Positions 23,901 to 33,921 of a DNA stretch of 64,000 nucleotides are shown here, one piece after another. Position numbers and translations under genes: made by a program. The stretch comes from Chrysaora quinquecirrha (Eukaryota; Cnidaria; Scyphozoa; Semaeostomeae; Pelagiidae). Each line of letters starts with the position of its first letter. The first letter of the stretch is position 1. The notes below the pieces were generated by a model that did no database searches, was not told where the DNA came from, and saw nothing but the letters and a program-made list of their open reading frames with translations. Where the stretch lies: contig JACTAT010000114.1 in the NCBI GenBank assembly GCA_014526335.1, forward strand, positions 289,659 through 353,658. Reading direction: 5' to 3'.

Positions 23901-25051
23901 CCCCATTAAGAGCCAAAAATCACTCTTTTCTTACTTTTTGCTACTGTTGTTGAGAAATCATTCATTTGAGCCCCATTGATATTCTGTAGTAATAAGTCAG
24001 CTAAACTTCCTTTTTTAGAGGTAGGAAGTAAAATGCACCTCAAAATGGAGGTGCAATGTTGTCTCTAATCCCAGTTGCTAGGATCTAAGAAGTAGATGAG
24101 CTAACGAGAAGGCAACCCTGGCTGTGATGCTACCATGGCTCGGCTGGGGATAGAACCCCAACCTCACTGAGCTTGTGACACCAAGACCTCAGAATGAGCT
24201 GATTCCCTTAAAGATTAAAGAGCCAATATGTTTTTGGGTTTTCAAGATTTCTGAAAGTAGATATGAAGGGTTTAAAAAGCAAAAATACACTCTGAACATA
24301 CCCCTGAGTATGGTTGACTTGTCTTGTGTTGCGGATCATTATTTCTGTTGCCACTTGCATTTACTGATTGTCGTTTCCTGGAAAACTTGTGCCTCCACCA
24401 TCCTTTATCCTGACACCATGCAGTGATCACAAGCAAAGGAAAAAATGCTAACGTTAAACAGGCTTCCCAGATATCAACCACATTTGGAGATGACCATTTC
24501 AAGATGACTAGCAACCAAAAATACGCAAACATAGACCATATTGAAGTCAGTATGAACACCCCAAATTCTGCAATTCTTTTCAGGGTTTTAGAGGGAACAC
24601 TAAGAACACATACAGCAGAAATAACCAATAAATTATATGCTGCAGAGCCAATAATTGTGAATATTCCGAGACCCTGAGAGCTGTTGCTATCTAAGTTTGT
24701 TATAGTTTCGATAACAGCAATTAAGATCTCGGGTGCTGATGAACCTAAAGCCATTAGTGTCAGGTTAGCAACGGTTTCATTCCAAACATAAACTTGTGTT
24801 TCCACAGTTTCGCCTTTTTCATAATCATACGTCAATACCAATCTTTTCTTGCTTGTAATCATTTCAATGCTAAGCATAAAAACATCGGCTGCGATGGCTA
24901 TGCCAAGAAATAGATAGAATATCGCTATGGTGTATAAAATCCCACGAACTGAAGCTGGCCAGAGGTCTTCAGCTGGCAGCAGCAGCCAGCTATCAAAACA
25001 TACATTTTGGTTTAGAACCACGTAACCTCGACTGTAGTTTGTCCTGATCAT
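6136..25051 (-). CDS. SLC8A: Na+/Ca2+ exchanger, SLC8 family (3' end disrupted or unresolved)
   Basis: Plasma-membrane antiporter family that extrudes one Ca2+ for three Na+. Exons, 5' to 3': 25051-24302, 17793-17687, 16271-16152, 15401-15262, 15091-15049, 13938-13872, 13528-13133, 12529-12361, 11782-11659, 10732-10591, 9966-9876, 9483-9390, 8616-8541, 8193-8040, 6617 to about 6520, and 6264-6136. Exon 1 has TM1-5 and the alpha-1 repeat (GSSAPEI, residues 103-109). Exons 2-7 encode the basic cytosolic loop. Calx-beta domain 1 spans 13528-12361 and domain 2 spans 11782-9876. TM6 is in 8616-8541 and the alpha-2 repeat ([23 protein letters not shown]) in 8193-8040, continued by [12 protein letters not shown]. 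The last exon has [10 protein letters not shown], a final membrane segment and a stop. Phases agree throughout until 6617. TM9 between 6520 and 6264 is out of frame and a foldback element sits there. Several Ca2+ ligands of both Calx-beta domains are replaced. Codons in frame with ATG 25051 continue upstream, so the true N-terminus may lie further right. Confidence 0.88.
6369..6522. mobile_element. 154-bp foldback element in the NCX TM9 region
   Basis: Two arms of about 60 bp face each other (6369-6430 and 6460-6522; GACTTTACTGTCCATTGCG and its inverse). The ends read CAGTAGCCTGC and GCAGGCTAATC. The 7-bp AATAATT is duplicated at 6362-6368 and 6523-6529 as a target site. The CAG end and 7-8-bp duplication resemble hAT MITEs. 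Read from the NCX exon, the first in-frame stop (6519-6517) is created by the element's end. Confidence 0.75.
8541..8616 (-). other. SLC8A: NCX exon for TM6 (structure note)
   Basis: The 76-nt exon reads [19 protein letters not shown] then SALIEQ and joins 8193-8040 in phase. It matches the YWNGWACFIVSI segment of vertebrate NCX. Intron DNA between 8617 and 9389 shows no further gene; the short ORFs there lack similarity. Confidence 0.8.
9690..9850 (+). mobile_element. tRNA-derived SINE 3' fragment (family A)
   Basis: ATCCCATCTACTGTGGTATG and CTATCCTAGTGTTTACC match the 3' half of the family-A SINE at 43222-43445, with extra sequence between them. It lies inside an NCX intron. Confidence 0.5.
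10161..10389. mobile_element. Palindromic CAAACATT-family MITE, copy 1
   Basis: It starts GGCCCTGGCCAAGCGATC and ends inversely as GATCATTTGGCCAGGGC. The interior is built of short inverted CAAACATTG/CAATGTTTG modules. It lies in the NCX intron after the second Calx-beta exon. Confidence 0.7.
10808..11016. mobile_element. PIF/Harbinger-like MITE, 209 bp
   Basis: Inverted termini GGGGCTGATTATATGAGAG and CTCTCATATAATCAGCCCC, about 26 bp and nearly perfect. TTA is duplicated at 10805-10807 and 11017-11019, the 3-bp target typical of PIF/Harbinger. The interior repeats CAGCCCGGCT modules. No ORF. Confidence 0.8.
11085..11252. repeat. GAGCAC/GGAAGC-family dispersed repeat, copy 1
   Basis: Purine-rich sequence (CCAGAGCACAAATATG, then AAACAAGGTAGCAACTACC) matches 19325-19550 in the same orientation and 30245-30475 inverted. 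Copy 3 has GAGGCTCT-like inverted ends. Confidence 0.5.
11372..11548. mobile_element. CAAACATT-family MITE, degenerate copy
   Basis: Contains ACAAAACATTGCTTGACAAG and ACATGGCAAAACGGCAAAAC modules of the family and ends near CAGGGCCT. The termini are worn. Confidence 0.4.
11850..12066 (+). repeat. (GTTA)n microsatellite, about 215 bp
   Basis: Long GTTA tetranucleotide tract with interruptions, in the intron upstream of NCX exon 11782-11659. Confidence 0.9.
12640..12740. mobile_element. CAAACATT-family MITE, truncated copy
   Basis: Ends TATGGCAGGGCC followed by TAA. Flanking sequence from 12757 (AAGAAATGGATTGAACTGTC) also resembles the flank of copy 1 at about 10412, so the two copies share more than the MITE. 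Confidence 0.5.
12856..12955 (-). repeat. Partial duplication of an NCX exon and its acceptor
   Basis: About 100 bp matches 12492-12591. It includes the acceptor and the first 36 nt (12893-12858, GCATTTATGGAGCATGAG onward) of the Calx-beta-1 exon, with only two differences in the coding part. The copied exon has no downstream half, so it looks like a non-functional fragment 364 bp upstream of the real exon in transcript sense. Confidence 0.8.
13549..13805. repeat. Dispersed repeat, TTTTTATAAGAAC family, copy 1
   Basis: CTGGCTTCGATTGCAGCCTG to GGTTGTTCTTATAAAAAAAG matches 63400-63643 over about 240 bp. The ends resemble the TA-flanked element at 43601-43996. Confidence 0.55.
14507..14786. mobile_element. 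CAAACATT-family MITE, 280 bp, TAA target
   Basis: Starts AGCCCTGGCCAAACAATC and ends GATCGTTTTGCCAGGGCC. TAA flanks both sides (14504-14506, 14787-14789). Almost the whole length folds back through CAAACATT modules. It lies in an NCX intron. Confidence 0.8.
15563..15716 (+). mobile_element. tRNA-derived SINE (family A)
   Basis: A-box-like TATCTCAGTAGAAACG and B box GGTTCGAATCCC are followed by TTGTGGTATGG. It matches the minus-strand copies at 43222-43445 and 61855-61990. It lies in the NCX intron between exons 16271-16152 and 15401-15262. Confidence 0.75.
17465..17655 (+). repeat. 25-bp minisatellite, about 8 units
   Basis: Unit CTACGTCTCTCCTTTCCCCT then TCCAT repeats with period 25. Because 25 is not a multiple of three and the unit has no stop, several frames are open on both strands. 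It starts 32 bp from the donor of NCX exon 17793-17687. Confidence 0.9.
17794..20830. other. NCX intron 1, left part
   Basis: Intron sequence between NCX exons 1 and 2. Apart from the GAGCAC-family repeat (19325-19550), I see only AT-rich DNA, short purine-rich tracts and no conserved ORF. Confidence 0.5.
19325..19550. repeat. GAGCAC/GGGAGC-family dispersed repeat, copy 2
   Basis: Contains CAGGAGCTTGGGAGCAGTG, CAGAGCACAAGAGGTTAATT and GAAAGCAACTACCTCC. Same family as 11085-11252 and, inverted, 30245-30475. Confidence 0.55.
20832..21356. mobile_element. hAT-like nonautonomous element, 525 bp
   Basis: Ends AGTGGCGTCACC and GGAACGCCACTG, with GACTAACC duplicated at 20824-20831 and 21357-21364 (8 bp, hAT-like). 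Internal GGTGGACATGTCCACCCC repeats near both ends. No transposase remains. It lies in NCX intron 1. Confidence 0.75.
22210..22386 (+). mobile_element. tRNA-like SINE (family B)
   Basis: B box GGGTTCGAGCCC, then GATTAGTTAACCTACTACTG and GAGATCCTAGCGACTGG, ending CATTTCACCTTCACC. The same 3' body recurs at 30830-30945 and, inverted, at 24035-24185, 39943-40104 and 62170-62343. Confidence 0.75.
24035..24185 (-). mobile_element. tRNA-like SINE (family B), worn copy
   Basis: CCCAGTTGCTAGGATCTAAG, GCTGTGATGCTACCATGGCT and GCTTGTGACACCAAGACC follow the family-B order, inverted. It lies in NCX intron 1 close to exon 1. Confidence 0.6.
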
Positions 25052-27719
25052 ATTTCTTTCTACCTTACAAACATCTAATAAGTTTCTTTCTCTCTCTTTT
25101 CGACAAGATTCTAGAATTCATTCATTTTCGTTTTAGACCTTTTTCTTTACTGACCTGCACTTTACTTTAATTTCACTCGAGTTTGTTATTGTCATCTTCT
25201 ATGTCATATTTTACTTCCCTACGAACTTGTTTTGCGGTGAATCTAATCCAAGTACTCAGCTTATATTTTATAGAAAGTGGTAAACCGCGTCGTTAGCGAT
25301 CGATTTCTCTAATAGGCTGTAAACCCAATATTTTCATCCCGCCATGTTCTCACTTTCTGCCCATCATCGTCAAGTGCTGTAGTTTCTTCTTTGAAAGAAA
25401 CTGCCAACAGGACTTCATCCAGGAGAATTATCAAAACAAATTCCAGAGTTTATAAGCTTTTAGACATATATATTTCATGAATTTCTCCAAGAATTTACAA
25501 TCCGTCACTCTATAATGGAGTTACCACACCATCAAACCTAGCAAGGTGAATTGATTTTCGAACGAAGGCCATTTCCTCGCGACGCGAAATTAATCAAAAG
25601 ACTGCGAAATATATCACATTTCTAATGTCGTAATTGTGCACTTGACAATTACGATTATAAAAGATTTGAAAAGATGTACAACCTCCGTCAAACTGATCCA
25701 ATTATACTGTCGTAATAATAACAGATTCTGAAGATAAAGAAAATCAAACTTGACCTTTTCATCCTTGTGTTTGTGGCTCCTAGGGTTACGCACAGAATGA
25801 CACATTGTTTACCAATAGCAACCGCACTAAAATACGGAACAATATGGCTGACAAGTTGTAAAACATGGAATGAAAATGGCTGACCTGAGCTAATGAGCAG
25901 TTTCCACTTGATTTTTCAAGCGGGCGCACTTTTTAAGATACATACATAAAAGGAGTGCTCAAAGTCTGTACCTACATATACAACATGTTAAGAATCTTGC
26001 GAGGAACATTCCACACTTCAAAAAGGCGTATGAGATTTCTATTAAAACAAAAGGATTTTCAAGGGATTTTGAAAGGAATTCAATCAAAGACGTGCCAGAT
26101 TTCCAAGGAGTAAATTTTCCTCAGATTCGTGAGCACCTTGCACGTTGGTGGGGTACAACAAACATGAAAGCGGGGAAATTGTGGAGATGAAAATAACACC
26201 CCCCCCCATTTACCCTGTGCGCAATATGGAGCTGCCCCTTCCCCCCGCTGCCTCCTCCCAGCCAAGTGTACACCACGCCTTGTTCAGCAATTGCATCCGA
26301 AATTGCAGCTCGAATCGCAGCTGTTCCTTCCCAAACGGTAGGTAGTGGTCGTCAATGTGGGCCCGCAAAGCAAGTCCCTCGTGCTGCAACTACCTTTCAA
26401 ACGGCATATTTTATTTATGTTTCATAAGATAACAATCTTACTACAAGCTTCTTAGCGACCCAGAGACGAGACAATCTGAGATTAAATGTGCGCAAAACTC
26501 GTGAATCAACGAACTTTTGTTCCAAAATAGTATTCTGATAAGTTAGCTATCTGATTCCTAACTTAATCTTATACAACAGTGCTCCGCTATCTTTATGATA
26601 AGATTTAGAGTACAGTAGCTAATACATGTTTATGCGGCAAATATACAAATCTTCTACCTGAGATAGCTAAGATAAGATAAAGACAGAATAAAATAGGCAA
26701 CCACAGAAAATTGAAAACTCTATAGTTTCACCTGCAAGTGGGTTAGCTTGATTTGACAAGATTTAAAAGCAAAGAAGTTAGTAACTTATAAAAAGAGTAT
26801 AGATATTAGAAGCTTGTTATCAATTAAACATACGATATGCCTGCGAACCTTTACGCATTAATTTTCTACAGGTCGGATCGAGGGGACGTAAGAATCTCGT
26901 GCACACATTGTTGGAATCTCTATTGTTTTCACAGGAATCCCTTCAAATCCTTTTGTTCAAACGGGAATCTAGTACGTCTTTCGGATGACTGAAAGGCCTC
27001 AGGGCGGGTTGATACGCTTGATGTGGTGGATATGCACAGCAGGGAAGGGGCTGTTACTCTTTGCTTGCGTGGTGGATACGCATTACTATGCTTCATGCGG
27101 TAGGTTAATATGCAACATTAGTGCGTAGCTTAGCTAATACAGAGTTCACAAGAAGTGGTAGTGTTACACTGCTTTTTACAAAAACACTTATAACGCCCAA
27201 TTCTCGCCAATTTTACTGACTGACACGGTGTATTCCTGAGTACGTTATATACAGAGTCAATAGACTATGACTAGCTGTTAACATCGTTAAGGAAATGCTG
27301 CTCCCAGGTAGAATCCAAAATCCAAGTATTGCAGAGGACTGCCATGAGTATATCGGTATATCGAAACCCAGTCAATAGAATAAACAGTGTTTACTGTATT
27401 GACTATGATCACGTTGAAGGCAGTCTGTCCCCATGAATTTCAATAGCTACACGAAAACAATAAAAAATTGCATGTAAAAATAGCACGAACATGCGCAGAA
27501 GTGTTAATGTAGACTTAAGAAAAACTATTGTAATCCAATCACCGATGCATAGTGGTAGTTTGAAATTCAAGCCGTTTAAGGGCCGATGTACTGACTCCCA
27601 CTTCCTGAAAACATTTGAAGATATTCATTAATGTTATCTTGTAAGTATCTCTCATGGTAAGTATTAGTTGTCAACTTTGCCTTCGAACAGAAGCAGTGAA
27701 GTCAGAGTAAAAAAAGTAG
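25052..27719. other. Intergenic stretch upstream of NCX, no gene seen
   Basis: Should contain the NCX promoter and possibly a 5' UTR exon. Upstream of ATG 25051 the frame stays open past an acceptor-like TTATTAG, so a further short coding exon is possible. Short ORFs here have no recognisable similarity. Confidence 0.4.
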
Positions 27720-28035
27720 CGCATGCGCAACAAAGTTTTCCCACAATTGCCCGAATCACTTGAAGAAATTCTGTGAGTATAAAGACGATCTCATCATATA
27801 ATTTTTCATTGTGTGAGTCGGAAGTTGGCGGGATATCCAAGCGTAAGCATATGGTCTGGGGGCCGGATAGTCCCACCCCCTTGGCTGGACGAAGATTCAC
27901 GGGAGAATAGCGATTTCCTGTAACGGGAACCAACGTAAGATGCGACGCCTCAGCCACAATGTCTCGGCATTGTGGATGCAAGTGGGGAGCATTCATCTCC
28001 AGCACTGAGCCATGTTTTTGCTTTTCGCGCCATTT
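27720..28035. repeat. Structured dispersed repeat, copy 1 (covarying hairpin)
   Basis: About 310 bp match 48180-48500 in the same orientation. The best-conserved core is ATAGCGATTTCCTGTAACGG through GCGACGCCTCAGCCACA. The hairpin at 27954-27975 is CCACAATG-TCTCGG-CATTGTGG. The other copy has CCACATTG-TCTCGG-CAATGTGG, a paired substitution that keeps the stem. Identity unknown: a structured RNA gene or pseudogene, or a transposon with a selected structure. Confidence 0.6.
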
Positions 28036-28398
28036 TGATTTACTACAAATAGACTCAATACATACACAAAATGCATGACAGCAGCCGCAACAACAGTGCC
28101 GCCAACAAACAAATTTACAAAATCCCAATTTGTGCAGGAATATAATGCTGCTACGCAGGCGCTTCGCGCATCTCCGCAGCAACTAAGCTGTGGCTAAACT
28201 TGGGACATGTTGCGCGCGACATTGTATGCGGTGTGTCTCCCAGGGTTGCTAAAACAAGTGAGTGACAAACGAGCAACATTACTAGCGTGTCACGCAGACA
28301 AGAAATGTTTCTGCTTTCTCGAGGAAACATTTGCGTGTCTCTCGTTAAAAATGTTATCGCGCGCTACAAAGTTTCCGAGGTGGTTGAACTGGGCGACA

Positions 28399-28985
28399 GG
28401 GGCGTGGTGGCCCATCGGGACTCGGGAAATTTCCCGGTAGGCCCCGAAAAATATTTTTGGTGGGCCCCTCTAATTGTAGATTTTTTTGTTTTTGTTTTTA
28501 AGCTTTTATCATTTGTAACCTCAGATTTTATAGATAATTTCTGAGAAGATTCATAAATGTTCAGGTCTTCGTTGGTTTCTTGGTTTGTTTTATTTGCTAA
28601 CTCTTGCAGTAACGCAAGTGGAATGCGAGAGGGTCTTTTCAAAGTTGAAATCGATAAAGACCAGATTGCGAGCAAGAATGACGCAAGAAAACCTTGAGAG
28701 CTCGATGCTGATGAGTGTACAGCACGACTATACACGACTATATGTATAGCACCTCATAACGTCTGATCAAATTATAGACGAGGTAGCAGCAACATTAAAG
28801 TTAATGAAACGGCTACTTTTGTCATAGATTTCATGCATACATTTATTCATGTTCATAGCTTTGAAAGATTTGTCTTTTTTTCTAGCCTCCTTCTTAACAT
28901 TAAAATGGTGTAGCTTCACAATATTGTATAGTGGGTCCCTAAAATCTGGATTTTCCCGGCCCATAAGAATTCCCACCACGCCCCT
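28399..28985 (+). mobile_element. hAT transposon derivative, 587 bp, 8-bp target duplication
   Basis: Inverted ends GGGGCGTGGTGG and CCACCACGCCCCT. GGGCGACA is duplicated at 28391-28398 and 28986-28993. It keeps a piece of the transposase C-terminal dimerisation region, so it is an internal deletion of an autonomous hAT rather than an unrelated MITE. Confidence 0.85.
28609..28749 (+). pseudogene. hAT transposase C-terminal dimerisation-domain remnant
   Basis: Reading VTQVECERVFSKLKSIKTRL and then RARMTQENLESSMLMSVQ before TAG, it matches the hATC signature (ERxFSxLKxIKTxLRxxMxxxxL) of the ZMYM/TTF-type hAT transposases. About 46 codons remain; the zinc finger and catalytic DDE part are deleted. 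It sits inside the 587-bp element, same strand as the ORF it interrupts. Confidence 0.8.
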
Positions 28986-29210
28986 GGGCGACATCGAGGG
29001 GACACACTCGTCGACATGTCTCTTAGTTAAGCCAAGCTTTAAGTTATACATGAAAAATTCACTAGTGTCATCCCTGAGCGAATTTCTTATCCATGACACT
29101 TGAACGGCTAGCCCTGAAGGTAAAGATAAAGATATCTGGGTAAAGTTTTCAATAGTTCACCTGAGAAAGTTTCTGAACAGACAAGTTGTTCAACATTCGA
29201 GTGTTTCTAA

Positions 29211-29506
29211 GGCTCTGGCCAAACGATTAAACATTGTTTGTCAAACGTTCAAAATTTGCTTGTTACCAAAATGTTTTACCGTTTTGCCAACTCTCAAAAC
29301 AATGCTCATCAAACATGTTTTGCCTGCATGGATTATTTCTGCTTGTTAAGCAAGATTTTCTGACGTGGCCAAACGTTCAAACATTGCTTAATAAGAAAAT
29401 TTCAAATGTTTGTCAAACAATACTTTCTATTGTGGCCTAACGTTCAAACATTGCTTGAAAAACGTTAAATGTTTGACAAACAATGTTTGCACGTTTGGCC
29501 AGGGTC
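29211..29506. mobile_element. CAAACATT-family MITE, 296 bp, TAA target
   Basis: Starts GGCTCTGGCCAAACGATT and ends TTTGGCCAGGGTC, with TAA at 29208-29210 and 29507-29509. It lies 165 bp past the ZCCHC9 stop codon, in the likely 3' flank. Confidence 0.8.
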
Positions 29507-29671
29507 TAATGTTTTCTCCAATCCGGAACAATGTCTTATATATGCTCAGAACTGAAGGATAAGCTTTTACACTATACATTATTCATAATATTTCCACCAT
29601 ACAATATACATTATGCATTACACATTTTCTCTATGAACAGAAAAAGTGCAATCGCAATAGAAATGAGCTTC

Positions 29672-32600
29672 TTAAAACTTTACTATTGCTGGTCTTTTCT
29701 TCTTTGACTGAAACTGTACAGTTAATTTATTCTCCTCATCGCTAAAATCCTCAGCATCTGCACTTGTCAAGTCGTTTGCATTTCTCTTCAAGACTACTTT
29801 CGATTGATCTAAAATATAATTGAAACCACATTATTGCATGCGGATTTTCTTACTATATCAAACAAAAAACACCAAGCAATAATAGAAGCTACAAAGAAAA
29901 TAGCTATTGAAACTCGGAAAGCCCACGAGTAGAGCAATGCCACGAGCGCCAGATACCTCAAACACAGTGGCGTAACAAAAAAGTTTGGGACCCTTGAGAA
30001 TATTTTGCTCTGGGACCCTTTCTCAATTAACTTTTTTCCGAACTCTAGTAAAAAATAACGAAATTAGCGAGAGAAATACTTTACTCGATTAAATGAATGT
30101 GAAATGGTGTTTTAGCGCCAGTCGCTAATGAGGTTAACTAGCTTTTCATTTTATTTATTTATTCACGGTAGCCCCGTCAGTTACATGATAACTGCTTTTC
30201 AGGGGCCCGTGATTATTGCTTCAACAGAGTTACAGTTTCAATCTAGCTTGGATAAAGGAGGCTCTTATAGAGGGGTTAGTTGCTCCCTTGTTTCCATCTT
30301 AAAAAGCACCATGCTCCCATCAAAATTAACCTTGTGCTCCGATTTATCTCCTTCAAAACTAAATTCTCTACAAATCCGTTTGCTCCCAAGCTCCCGTTTC
30401 TACTAATGCTCCCACGCTCCAAGCCCGTTTTAGGTCTTGCGCCCCGGCTCCCAAAAACCACTATCAGAGCCTCACAAGGACCTGAAATTTCAGACTCAAA
30501 AGTACCATATGATTGACTGGATTTTGTTCAAGATTAGAAACAGTTAGTAATACAGGAAATTATCCACTACAAAATTAGAAATAATAAATGAATGGGATCT
30601 GGGTGTTTCCTATAAGATTGCAGTAAACGTATTATTGAATACTTAAGTTTATTTGTGATATGACTGAGATTGAGGGTAGATTAAGAAACAGTAGTTCATT
30701 GTTTGAAATGAGTTTTGCAGCCAGTTTGCCACTCATATAGCCGATTATAGCCCTCTAAAGCCTGGATTCCACCGGTTTCCATAAAATTGTAGAGGGATCG
30801 GAATAGGATCGAGAGATCCTTAGTTGTAAATGTCAGGTTTCGAGCTCAGCCATGGTAGGGTCACGGCCAGGGTCGAAGTCGATAAGTTAACCTACTACTG
30901 AGATCCTAGCGACTGGCACTAAAACACCATTTCACCTTCACCTAGATTAACTTTCCCGATCGTTACGACTGTCCCAATCAATGGAAACGCAGGTGGAAGG
31001 AGGGATCAGCGGTAATCACAAACGGTCAAAATTTGATCTGCTACAAAAACCTTTTCTTACTTGTTTCATTCTTTCTGTTTTTCGGATTCTCTGGACAATC
31101 TCTTTTAAAATGCTCCACAGAGTCACAAAACTTGCATCCACCGCCTAAACGAAAACAAGACATTTTGATCATCATTCTGGCAAGACTGAGTTAGCGGAAG
31201 AACAACGCTTAACATGTTAGACCCTAGCCAAACGATCAAACATTGTTTGTCCAACATTTCAGATTTGATTAACAACAAATGTTTGACCGTTTGGCCACGT
31301 CAAAAAACATTGCTGTCCAACAACGATGTTATTGCTAATACAAAAGCACGAACGCTTTGTTGCTAAGAAATATTGCTAGGTGGTGAAATGTTGAAAGCCG
31401 TTGCAGTTTGTCGAAAACAAAAGAAATGTTTGACAAGCAATGTCTGAAAGGCGGCGAAATGACCTAACATTGCTTGACAAGCAAAATAAGAAAAATTTAT
31501 GGAGTGATATTTTTGAAAACGTTCAAAAACATTTTTTGCTTAACGCACGCAAATGTTGGACGAACAAACGTGGCCAAACGGTCAAACATTTTGCGTGACG
31601 AGCAAATCTTTAATGTTGGATAAACTATGTTTGATCAGTTGGCCAGGGCCTTAGAGATCATTAAAACTTGTGAGACCAGTACGGCAACCAAAAACATTGT
31701 TTAAATAGAACATTATCAGACAGAACAGTTTAATCAAGGACAACAGAGCTGCTTTATCATTTTTTCTATATCATAATCAAGTGAAATCCAGTAGTGACAG
31801 AATAAATTAAGTTCATCTGGACTTTCAGTCATTAATTTTCAGATAGCACTGCGATGGTTAAAATACTTCTAAGAAATATATAAAAGGTATGATTAGTAGT
31901 AGATAGTAAATTTGACTCGTACCATTAGGATATAGTCCACGAGGGTTGTCAGGGCATTTTCTAGAAATATGACCATCTTGACCACAAACAAAACATTTTG
32001 CAAATGGAAAACTATCTATTGAAGAAAAGAAATAAAATCAAGATTTATCAAAGATGAATGCAAAAGGTGGATTGGCCAATTAAAGGAATATTGTTGACTC
32101 AATCGCATTTGACCCAGTTTATTGACAACTTTACTGATTTCCACTAAAACGCAGAGAGTAGACTCAGGCTTCCATCCTTCTGAAGCTGGTAAATGAGCAC
32201 TCAGGGTATTTGTTCTAGAATATCATTCTGGGGGAAAAGGCTACAGTTCCACAATGGCTGCCAGATTGCTTGCACGCTTGCATTGCTTTGCAACACCTTT
32301 CAGGGACTCCCAATGCCTAAAATTTTATCTGTTAACATAGATGGAGTTTTGAGGCAGCTATAAAGCTTCTGAGGACCTGCACAAATACCCAGAGTGCACA
32401 GTTACCAATCTTGGAAGGAAAGACAGATAAGTTGACTAAACTGTAGGCTTGTGGAAAGAGGTCCTGATGAGACTGAAACCCATGTCCCTGTGATCATTAG
32501 ATGAGTGCTTTGACTACTCAGCCATACGACTGCATAAGCTTGCAGCTTGCATTTTTCATGTAAATATAATAAATTATGAGCAAAAGTACCTTTAGCAACT

Positions 32601-33742
32601 TTAACTTTACAATCTTGGATTTTATGTTCAGTTGATCCACATTTGAAGCAGATATCAACTGGAGATTCTGTATTTTTCATTTGAGGACAATCAGATAGTG
32701 CATGACCAGGTTTTCTACAGTGAAAGCATATCTAGAACAAAACAGACAATTGAAAATTTAGAATGACTGCTGTTATTAACCTAAAAGTTGGTCAAAAATT
32801 TGGTACTTTAGGTCAGCAACTCAACTCTTTGGACCATGGCTCGAGGGATCACATGCAAGACCAGGAAACAATCACCAGTCTATTAAAGGTTCGCCTTTGC
32901 AATCGCAAACAATATGATAACTAGACTAGTGTGGTTTTGTCAAAATCTAGGAATGTTTAAAGGGCTTGTCGCATGCTATTTTCCCTGTGGAACAGGGTTA
33001 AGGGAGTAGCAACCAAGCACATCAAGGACAACAAGTACCCATTATTGAACTGGGGGCTAGAAGGTACATTAGGTCCACTTCAGTCTGTTCAGGGTTAATT
33101 TGCCCAATATTATGAGATAAAAGTTGCAGCACTCTAAAATATAAATGCGCATTTTGTGAACTGAAGTCAAACAATTGGGGCATTGTTCTCAATTGTCCTT
33201 TGTCAAACAATAGGAGTTTCGTTTTCTATTGTCCTTCTTTCAAAGTGAATAGAGTATTGTTCTTTATTGTCCTTTTTCAAACAATAGGACTAATAACGGT
33301 AGTGTTTTTCATTGTCCTATTCAACAATGGGGTATTGTTCTCATGCACCTTTTTCATGCTTCTCCTTTTACGCCTCGCTTCACGTTTCTTTTCTTGTTTA
33401 ATGTCCAGTTTTGTTTTTGAGGTAGATTTTAATGATTTATCGTCAGTTGTTTCTTCTTCTTTCTTCTTCTTTATCGAATCTATTTGAAATCAAAAAGATA
33501 AAAGAGGATTTGACTGGATCTGAAGCCCAAAAAATGCATATAGGATAAATAGTAATTTCTGACATAGATACATAAATACAATTTTTAATTTAACTTGATA
33601 TTGACAAAACGGCCTAAATTTTTTTCAGGAAAATCTCATGATGAACAACATCCAAGGTATACCCACTGGATGAGGCTTTCATATCCTCCCACGACGTTGC
33701 TTCGACGTGATCCTTCTTAAAAGCTCTTGCATATCGTGTCAT
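29672..33742 (-). CDS. ZCCHC9: ZCCHC9, zinc-knuckle protein
   Basis: Complete six-exon gene: 33742-33667, 33479-33349, 32731-32590, 32015-31923, 31144-31061, 29808-29672; 220 residues against 271 in human. It begins MTRYARAF with a conserved ATSWEDMK segment, then a Lys/Arg/Glu-rich stretch. Four CCHC knuckles (C-x2-C-x4-H-x4-C) follow: CFHCRKPGHALSDC, CFKCGSTEHKIQDC, CFVCGQDGHISRKC and CKFCDSVEHFKRDC. The tail ends KKKRPAIVKF, like human KIPKVVNF. Such proteins bind RNA and localise to the nucleolus in vertebrates; a role in RNA metabolism is inferred. Exon 1 is taken to end at TCC-A with a GTGGGT donor, because the neighbouring GTATAC donor would break phase. All other junctions are phase-consistent. 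The gene is head-to-head with PIK3C3. Confidence 0.93.
30245..30475. repeat. GAGCAC/GGGAGC-family repeat, copy 3 (inverted)
   Basis: GAGGCTCTTATAGAGGGG at the left and CACTATCAGAGCCTC at the right form inverted ends. The interior CTCCCAAGCTCCCG mirrors copies 1 and 2. It lies in the last ZCCHC9 intron. Confidence 0.55.
30830..30945 (+). mobile_element. tRNA-like SINE (family B), 3' part
   Basis: Carries GATAAGTTAACCTACTACTG and GAGATCCTAGCGACTGG and ends CATTTCACCTTCACC. It lacks the tRNA-like head seen at 22210. It is in the ZCCHC9 last intron. Confidence 0.7.
31220..31650. mobile_element. CAAACATT-family MITE, 431 bp, TTA target
   Basis: Starts GACCCTAGCCAAACGATC and ends GATCAGTTGGCCAGGGCC, with TTA at 31217-31219 and 31651-31653. 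It is the longest copy here and has extra internal modules. It lies in a ZCCHC9 intron. Confidence 0.8.
33170..33345. repeat. Cluster of ATTGTCC/ACAATAGG motifs
   Basis: At least seven ATTGT or ACAATAG cores in 175 bp, in alternating orientation, within ZCCHC9 intron 2 and 4 bp from exon 33479-33349. The same words recur at 34400-34620 and 47180-47440. It may be internal sequence of one foldback family. Confidence 0.5.
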
Positions 33743-33921
33743 TTTCAAGCTGCGTTTAATAAAATTCGGATTCAATAAGGAGAAAGAATACAGAAGACTC
33801 AAAATCTAGCAATCAACAGGCCGCCATTAAAATACCATCTTCGAATCATCGCGTAATGATTTTCGCCTCGTCTTCAACTCGAGATCAAAGTTGATATTTT
33901 CATTTCATTTTAATTTCGAAG
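33743..33921. promoter_or_regulatory. Putative bidirectional promoter, ZCCHC9 / PIK3C3
   Basis: The two start codons are divergent and 179 bp apart, so promoters and 5' UTRs of both genes must overlap here unless non-coding first exons exist. No TATA box is placed convincingly. The call is inferred from gene layout only. Confidence 0.55.

Larger units (their letters stand above)
28305..29103 (+). pseudogene. Small ORF interrupted by a hAT insertion
   Basis: The ORF begins at ATG 28305 and is open into the hAT element. Leaving out 28399-28993 (element plus one target copy) continues the same frame to TGA 29101-29103, giving about 67 codons. No family is recognised. The frame may extend upstream of the ATG. 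The interrupted frame could be chance at this length. Confidence 0.4.

Noticed and set aside
24423..24677. Plus-strand ORF of 84 codons
   Set aside because: Antisense shadow of NCX exon 1.
27664..28182. 172-codon minus-strand ORF over the structured repeat
   Set aside because: The second repeat copy is not open in the same frame, and the protein matches no family I know.
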